Shown: positions 59,986 to 64,000 of the stretch, one piece after another
Layout: each line of letters begins with the position of its first letter
How positions within the stretch are numbered: the first letter of the stretch is position 1
The notes under the pieces: generated by a model
The model's input: the letters and a program-made list of their open reading frames with translations, nothing else
Told to the model about the DNA's origin: nothing
The model's database searches: none
Position numbers and translations under genes: made by a program
NCBI RefSeq assembly: GCF_003129925.1
Contig: NZ_QFFN01000007.1
Coordinates: 1-64,000, forward strand
Direction of reading: 5' to 3'
Length of the DNA stretch: 64,000 nucleotides
DNA from: Bifidobacterium catulorum
GTDB taxonomy: Bacteria > Actinomycetota > Actinomycetes > Actinomycetales > Bifidobacteriaceae

Positions 59986-61434
59986 TTATTTTTCTGACAC
60001 GGAATCAGACGACGCCGGGCGCACGGCAGGTCGGCGGCGGGCGGTGCCGCCGAGCATCCAGCTGGACACGAAGGCGGACGTGGCGACCGCAAGACCGACC
60101 GGCACGAAGAACGCGATCGGAGCCTCGGTAAGCTCCATGACCAGGCACATGGCCATGAGCGGGGCCTGCTGCGAGGCGGACAACAGCGCGGCCGCGCCGA
60201 CGAGCGCGCACGCCGTGACCGAATCGACCGGGAACGCCAGCGTCCATAGAAGACCGAGCATCGCGCCGAGCGTGGCGCCGAGGGCGATGCCGGGCTGAAG
60301 CACGCCGCCGGATGCGCCGGAACGGATGGTGAGCAGCGTGACGATGGCCTTGACGGCGAAGGTGATGGCGAGGACGGCGAGCATCACGCCGAGGTGAGGA
60401 AGACCGAGGTGAGGAAGGCCGAGACCACGCAGCCAGCCGCTGGCCGCATCGTCGCCGTTGGCCAACAGCGTCCAGGGCGACGCGGCCGCCGACTGTGCGG
60501 ATTGCGTAGCGCCCGACGGCGACGGCCCACCCGTGCCGCCGAGGAACGTACTGAAACCGAGCTGTGCGGCCGCGCGGCCGTTGCCCATGACCTGCGGCAC
60601 CGCGATGGCGACCGCGCCGGTGAGCGCGCCGGCCAGCGGCATCTGCCACAGCAGCGCGAGGCCACCGGGCTTATGCGATTCCGCCCACTGCGAGCCGCGG
60701 CGGAACAGCGCGCCCGCCATGCCGCACACCGCGCCACACAGGAGCGCGAACGCCATCAGGCTCGGCGTCTCCCCCGGCTGCATGGCGGTGATGTCGTAGA
60801 ACGTGTGATGGCCTTTGATCAGGGCGGCCACGTAGGCGGCGGTGGCGGACATGCCCAATCCGAAGGCAATGGCCTCGATGGAGATGTCGGCGAGCAGGAT
60901 CTCCGCGGCGAAGAACATGCCGGCCAGCGGCGCATCGTAGACTCCGCCCAGTCCCGCGCCGGCCGCCACGGCCACGACCATGCGCCGGTCCGCGCGCTCC
61001 AGATGGAACATGTCGCAGAACCGTTGCGCCAGCATCGCGCCAAGTTCGCGCGGCGCCACCTCGCGGCCGATGGAGGCGCCCGATCCGACGATGAAGATCT
61101 GCAGGACCACATGCACCACGGTCTGCCACCATGGCATCCGTTCGCCGGCCACGGCCTTCTTAACCGACGGGACAGTCGTGGTCCGGTTACGCAGCAGATA
61201 CCAGATCACGGCCGCCACGGCCAGACCGGCCGTAACCGCTGCGGCACGGCGAATCCACGGCACGGCGAACGGGCCCGGCATCGACGGCCCCTCGACGTAT
61301 CCCAGCATCACATGCTCCACGCCATACAGCAGCAACGTCAGCAGGCCCGCGCCCACGCCGATCACCGCGCCAAGGAGCAGGGCCGCCGCCGCAAGCCAGC
61401 CGACCCGCCGCCAGTCCACGTTCCGTCCCACCAT
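59986..61434 (-). CDS. ClC-family chloride channel / H+ antiporter
   Basis: A 482-aa membrane protein. The ClC selectivity elements appear in order: GSGASIGREVAPRELGAML (with the gating Glu in GREVAP), GVYDAPLAGMFFAAEILL, and the C-terminal GASGGVLQPGIALGATLGAMLG and LVGAAALLSASQQAPLMAMCLVMELTEAP. These proteins exchange chloride (or fluoride) with protons or pass it as a channel. No CBS domain follows. The ATG at 61434 overlaps the stop of the DUF2510 gene as TGATG, so translation is coupled. Confidence 0.9.
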   Translation of the reverse strand: MVGRNVDWRRVGWLAAAALLLGAVIGVGAGLLTLLLYGVEHVMLGYVEGPSMPGPFAVPWIRRAAAVTAGLAVAAVIWYLLRNRTTTVPSVKKAVAGERMPWWQTVVHVVLQIFIVGSGASIGREVAPRELGAMLAQRFCDMFHLERADRRMVVAVAAGAGLGGVYDAPLAGMFFAAEILLADISIEAIAFGLGMSATAAYVAALIKGHHTFYDITAMQPGETPSLMAFALLCGAVCGMAGALFRRGSQWAESHKPGGLALLWQMPLAGALTGAVAIAVPQVMGNGRAAAQLGFSTFLGGTGGPSPSGATQSAQSAAASPWTLLANGDDAASGWLRGLGLPHLGLPHLGVMLAVLAITFAVKAIVTLLTIRSGASGGVLQPGIALGATLGAMLGLLWTLAFPVDSVTACALVGAAALLSASQQAPLMAMCLVMELTEAPIAFFVPVGLAVATSAFVSSWMLGGTARRRPAVRPASSDSVSEK

Positions 61435-61799
61435 CACGCGTCCTTGTTGCTGACCAACAGCAGGATGCCTCCGATGAGACTGCAGAACACCAACGCGCAG
61501 ACGCCGAATACCACCGTGTTCGCCTTCGTCCCCTTGTAGATGCCCCAAGTATGAATGGTCATGGGGATCATCCACGCCAACGGGACGATGAGCCATCCCA
61601 CGCCGACCGTGCTGATCAGCATCAGGACGAACGCGATCAGGCGCAGCGTGCGGTCGGAGTCCGTCATGGCATACACGCCCGGCCCGTACGCCGGCCGTGC
61701 CGGCCTCACATCCTGCGTCCACTGCATGCCGTCCCACCAACGGATCCTTGTCGGATCGCCGGAGGGATCGGGATACCATCCGGCCTGAGGTGTGTTCAT
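61434..61799 (-). CDS. DUF2510 small membrane protein
   Basis: A 121-aa protein. The N-terminal GWYPDPSGDPTRIRWWDGMQWTQDVRP is a DUF2510 module common in actinobacteria, then two or three spans (LIAFVLMLISTVGVGWLIVPLAW, VVFGVCALVFCSLIGGILLLV). Function is unknown. Its stop overlaps the ClC start, so the two are made together; a role in ClC insertion or regulation is possible but only inferred from that. GGAG lies ahead of the ATG. Confidence 0.85.
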   Translation of the reverse strand: MNTPQAGWYPDPSGDPTRIRWWDGMQWTQDVRPARPAYGPGVYAMTDSDRTLRLIAFVLMLISTVGVGWLIVPLAWMIPMTIHTWGIYKGTKANTVVFGVCALVFCSLIGGILLLVSNKDA

Positions 61800-61828
61800 C
61801 GTGCGCTCCGTTCTCTATGCTCCGCTTC

Positions 61829-61872
61829 CCGGCAATCGTCCGGCAATCGTCCGGCGACCGTCCGGCGACCGT
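61829..61872. repeat. 11-bp tandem repeat, four units
   Basis: CCGGCAATCGT occurs twice (61829, 61840) and then CCGGCGACCGT twice (61851, 61862), without a gap, in the 223-bp divergent gap upstream of the DUF2510 gene and the amino-acid permease. The pattern could be a regulator-binding array. Confidence 0.75.
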
Positions 61873-62022
61873 ATAGTACGGCCGCCTCTCACTGTAACTT
61901 CCTATGTCATCGGCATGTACCATGGTCCACGCCCGTATCGACGGAAACGTATACTGTTCGGGGTCGTCTTACCGGCGGCCGAACATACGGAAAACACAAC
62001 TTTACATGCGTAAGAGAGAGCC

Positions 62023-63507
62023 ATGAGCCAGTCCGATATCGAAGCGGCGGAGGAAACCACGACGCACGCCGAATCGTCACAGTCCGATCGTTCGGAACAG
62101 CGTCGCGACCACGCACTGCATACGAATCTGAAACGAGGCATGGAATCGCGGCATCTGCAGATGATCTCGCTCGGCGGCGTCATCGGCACCGGCCTGTTCC
62201 TCAGCTCCGGCTACACGATCCAGCAGGCCGGTCCGATCGGCACGATCCTGGCATACGGCATCGGCGCGGTGATCGTGTATCTGGTCATGCTCACGCTGGG
62301 TGAACTGTCCGTGGCCATGCCGGTGACGGGATCGTTCCACGTGTATGCGGAGAAGTTCATCGGGCCGGGCACCGGGTTCGTCATCGCCATCCAATACTGG
62401 CTCACGTGGACGGTGGCGCTCGGTTCGGAATTCACCGCGGCTGGACTGCTCATGCAGCGATGGTTCCCGCACACGCCCACATGGGTATGGTCGGCGGCGT
62501 GCATCGTGCTGATATTCGTGGCGAACGCGCTGTCGGTGCGGTTCTTCGCGGAGGCGGAGTTCTGGTTCGCGTCCATCAAGGTGTTCGCCATCTGCGCGTT
62601 CATCGTCATCGGCCTGCTGGCGATCTTCGGCGCAGTGCCGATCTCCGGCTACGACCATGCGCCGTTGTTCGGCAACCTCGTCAAGGACGGCGTCTTCCCC
62701 AACGGCTTCATGCCCGTGTTCGCCACCATCCTCACCGTGAACTTCGCGTTTTCCGGCACCGAGCTCATCGGCGTGACGGCCGGCGAGACGCGCGATCCGA
62801 AGACCGCCGTGCCGAAGGCCATCCACACCACGCTGTGGAGGCTTGTGCTGTTCTTCATCGGCTCGATCACGGTGATGTGCGCGCTGATTCCGTGGCGCGA
62901 GGCGGGCGTGGGCGAAAGCCCGTTCGTGCTCGTGTTCAACTCCATCGGCATTCCGTACGCTGCGGACATCATGAACTTCGTGGTGCTCACGGCCGTGCTC
63001 TCCGCCTCGAACTCCGGCCTGTACGCCTCCACGCGCATGGTGTGGTCGATGGGCAACGAAGGCATGATCCCGCGCTGGTTCGCCAAGACGAACCGTCGCG
63101 GCGTGCCGATGTTGGCGTTGTGCGCGGCCATGGCGGGCGGTCTGCTCGCGCTGCTGTCGTCGGTGGTGGCGGCGAGCACCGTCTACCTGGTTCTTGTGGC
63201 CCTCTCCGGGCTGTCCGCCGTGGTGGTGTGGATCGCCATCGCGTACTGCCAGATCGTGTTCCGCAAACGGTGGCTTGCCTCGGGGCACACCGCGGACGAG
63301 CTCGTCTACCGGACGCCCGGGTTCCCGTATGTCTCGTGGGCGGCGTTCATCCTGTGCACGGCGTCGTTCGTGCTGGTGGTGTTCGACAAGGAGCAGCGGT
63401 TCGCGCTGGCGGCGGAGATCGTCTTCATCGTGGCATGTTATGGCATCTACTTCATCCAGCGGTGGTGGCGGAGGACCCACCCCAAGGAGTCGGTGCGGCT
63501 GCCGTGA
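62023..63507 (+). CDS. Amino-acid permease (APC superfamily, AAT type)
   Basis: A 494-aa importer with about twelve spans. [28 protein letters not shown] is the N-terminal signature of the AAT family (LysP, PheP, AroP, CycA), followed by [50 protein letters not shown] and [16 protein letters not shown]. The substrate cannot be read from sequence; lysine or another basic or aromatic amino acid is possible. AGAGAG is close before the ATG. Confidence 0.92.
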   Translation: MSQSDIEAAEETTTHAESSQSDRSEQRRDHALHTNLKRGMESRHLQMISLGGVIGTGLFLSSGYTIQQAGPIGTILAYGIGAVIVYLVMLTLGELSVAMPVTGSFHVYAEKFIGPGTGFVIAIQYWLTWTVALGSEFTAAGLLMQRWFPHTPTWVWSAACIVLIFVANALSVRFFAEAEFWFASIKVFAICAFIVIGLLAIFGAVPISGYDHAPLFGNLVKDGVFPNGFMPVFATILTVNFAFSGTELIGVTAGETRDPKTAVPKAIHTTLWRLVLFFIGSITVMCALIPWREAGVGESPFVLVFNSIGIPYAADIMNFVVLTAVLSASNSGLYASTRMVWSMGNEGMIPRWFAKTNRRGVPMLALCAAMAGGLLALLSSVVAASTVYLVLVALSGLSAVVVWIAIAYCQIVFRKRWLASGHTADELVYRTPGFPYVSWAAFILCTASFVLVVFDKEQRFALAAEIVFIVACYGIYFIQRWWRRTHPKESVRLP

Positions 63508-63707
63508 TCTTGTGATCCGGAGCCGTAGGCCGGGCCGGGATGCGCGGATGCGCGCCACCTGCCACGGCGTGCAGGGCCTTGTGCCGGTGGCAAACCAGGA
63601 CCGGGCACGGCCGGTCCAGGCCGAGCAGCGCACGGCCATCGAACTCGCCAGTGCCCTGCGTCAGCGAATTCGTTGCCGGATCGCCTGCCCCTCGACCCGT
63701 TTCGCGG

Positions 63708-63732
63708 CCGGCTCCCCTGACAGGGGGAGTCG
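63708..63732. repeat. Fragment of the CTCCCCT repeat family
   Basis: CCGGCTCCCCTGACAGGGGG and AGTCG, a small remnant. The 63508-63828 gap otherwise holds GC-rich DNA with no gene that I can support, apart from the tRNA terminator. Confidence 0.5.
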
Positions 63733-63790
63733 AAATGCGAAAAGCTCGGAATCGGAAGAGCTCGTATTGAAAGCTGCATCCGAATACAAA

Positions 63791-63822
63791 AAATCCTCCG
63801 AAGCCGAAGCCTCGGAGGATTT
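63791..63822 (-). terminator. Terminator of the tRNA-Val/tRNA-Ala unit
   Basis: AAATCCTCCGA (63791-63801) and TCGGAGGATTT (63812-63822) form an 11-bp stem; on the minus strand TTTTTT follows. It lies 7 bases past tRNA-Ala. Confidence 0.9.
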
Positions 63823-63828
63823 CATCTG

Positions 63829-63901
63829 TGGAGCTAGGGGGATTCGAACCCCCGACCCCCTCCATGCCATGGAGATGCGCTACCAGCTGCGCCATAGCCC
63901 C
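63829..63901 (-). tRNA. tRNA-Ala (GGC)
   Basis: Full cloverleaf on the minus strand: acceptor GGGGCTA/TAGCTCC with the G3-U70 pair that identifies alanine tRNA, D-arm GCGCAGCTGGTAGCGC, anticodon loop ATGGCAT giving GGC, T-loop TTCGAAT, and A73. CCA is not encoded. It lies 42 bp downstream of tRNA-Val. Confidence 0.96.
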
Positions 63902-63943
63902 GTATTTACTTATCTGCGACAGATTCAGAACCTGCACACATCG

Positions 63944-64000
63944 TGGGTGATGCAGGAATCGAACCTGCGACCCCTTCCGTGTGAAGGAAGTGCGCTAGCC
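63944..64000 (-). tRNA. tRNA-Val (CAC), 5' part cut by the window end
   Basis: The minus strand shows the T-arm CGCAGG-TTCGATT-CCTGC, the acceptor 3' strand ATCACCC plus A, and the anticodon arm CTTCC-TTCACAC-GGAAG giving CAC (valine). The D-arm and acceptor 5' strand are outside the window. Confidence 0.9.

Overview
The window looks like a chromosomal segment of a high-GC Gram-positive actinobacterium, most likely a Bifidobacterium. Evidence: the rpsF-ssb-rpsR-rplI and rpsP-khpA-rimM-trmD gene orders; leuCD divergent from an IclR-type regulator; glutamyl-tRNA synthetase next to tRNA-Glu and tRNA-Gln genes; many sortase-anchored surface proteins, including a FimB/FimA/SrtC pilus locus; and strong GC bias at third codon positions. 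The genus is an inference from gene content. No rRNA, prophage, insertion sequence or CRISPR array is visible.

Layout. 0.3-3 kb: murA (peptidoglycan precursor) and a dihydroorotate-dehydrogenase-like gene. 3.4-7.5 kb: a cell-wall protein with a CAP domain and twelve Ig-like repeats. 8.3-11.5 kb: leuD and leuC (leucine synthesis) divergent from an IclR regulator. 11.5-15.2 kb: a metallophosphoesterase and the Kup potassium transporter. 15.7-19 kb: tRNA-Gln, tRNA-Glu, gltX and an orphan ABC permease. 19.2-31.9 kb: a pilus locus on the minus strand, read fimB (giant, about 2780 aa), fimA (major pilin), class C sortase, then a small anchored accessory subunit. It is bracketed by two same-orientation copies of one intergenic repeat. 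32.6-37.2 kb: a DUF805 protein, an unknown protein, a histidine phosphatase, GtrA and a MIF-like tautomerase. 37.3-40.4 kb: an LCP-family protein, a class B sortase and a small secreted protein with a C-terminal SPQTG motif; an 11-base G tract lies between possible -35 and -10 elements of that small gene. 40.9-42.8 kb: ribosomal protein and ssb operon. 43-48.8 kb: a secreted membrane-anchored protein and SbcC/SbcD. 49-52.7 kb: an SDR oxidoreductase and the rpsP-khpA-rimM-trmD operon. 52.8-58.4 kb: rsmD, recG, rpmB and a CPBP-type membrane protease. 58.6-63.5 kb: an MFS transporter, a ClC-type channel/antiporter coupled to a DUF2510 protein, and an amino-acid permease. 63.8-64 kb: tRNA-Ala and the start of tRNA-Val.

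Most genes are ordinary housekeeping genes. The interest lies in (1) cell-surface display: two sortases and five anchored substrates whose sorting motifs all differ (LPSTG, LPGTG, IAKTG, LSRTG, SPQTG); (2) the possibly phase-variable promoter of the SPQTG protein; and (3) unusually rich intergenic repeats. The repeats include a dispersed CTCCCCTCA/TGAGGGGAG family that separates the pilus genes, a 61-bp array, two copies of a long palindrome family, two hairpin elements upstream of rpsP whose arms co-vary, and several short tandem repeats that start inside the last codons of genes and run past the stop codon.

No searches or folding programs were run. Product names rest on recognised motifs, and coordinates of starts rest on visible ribosome-binding sites.
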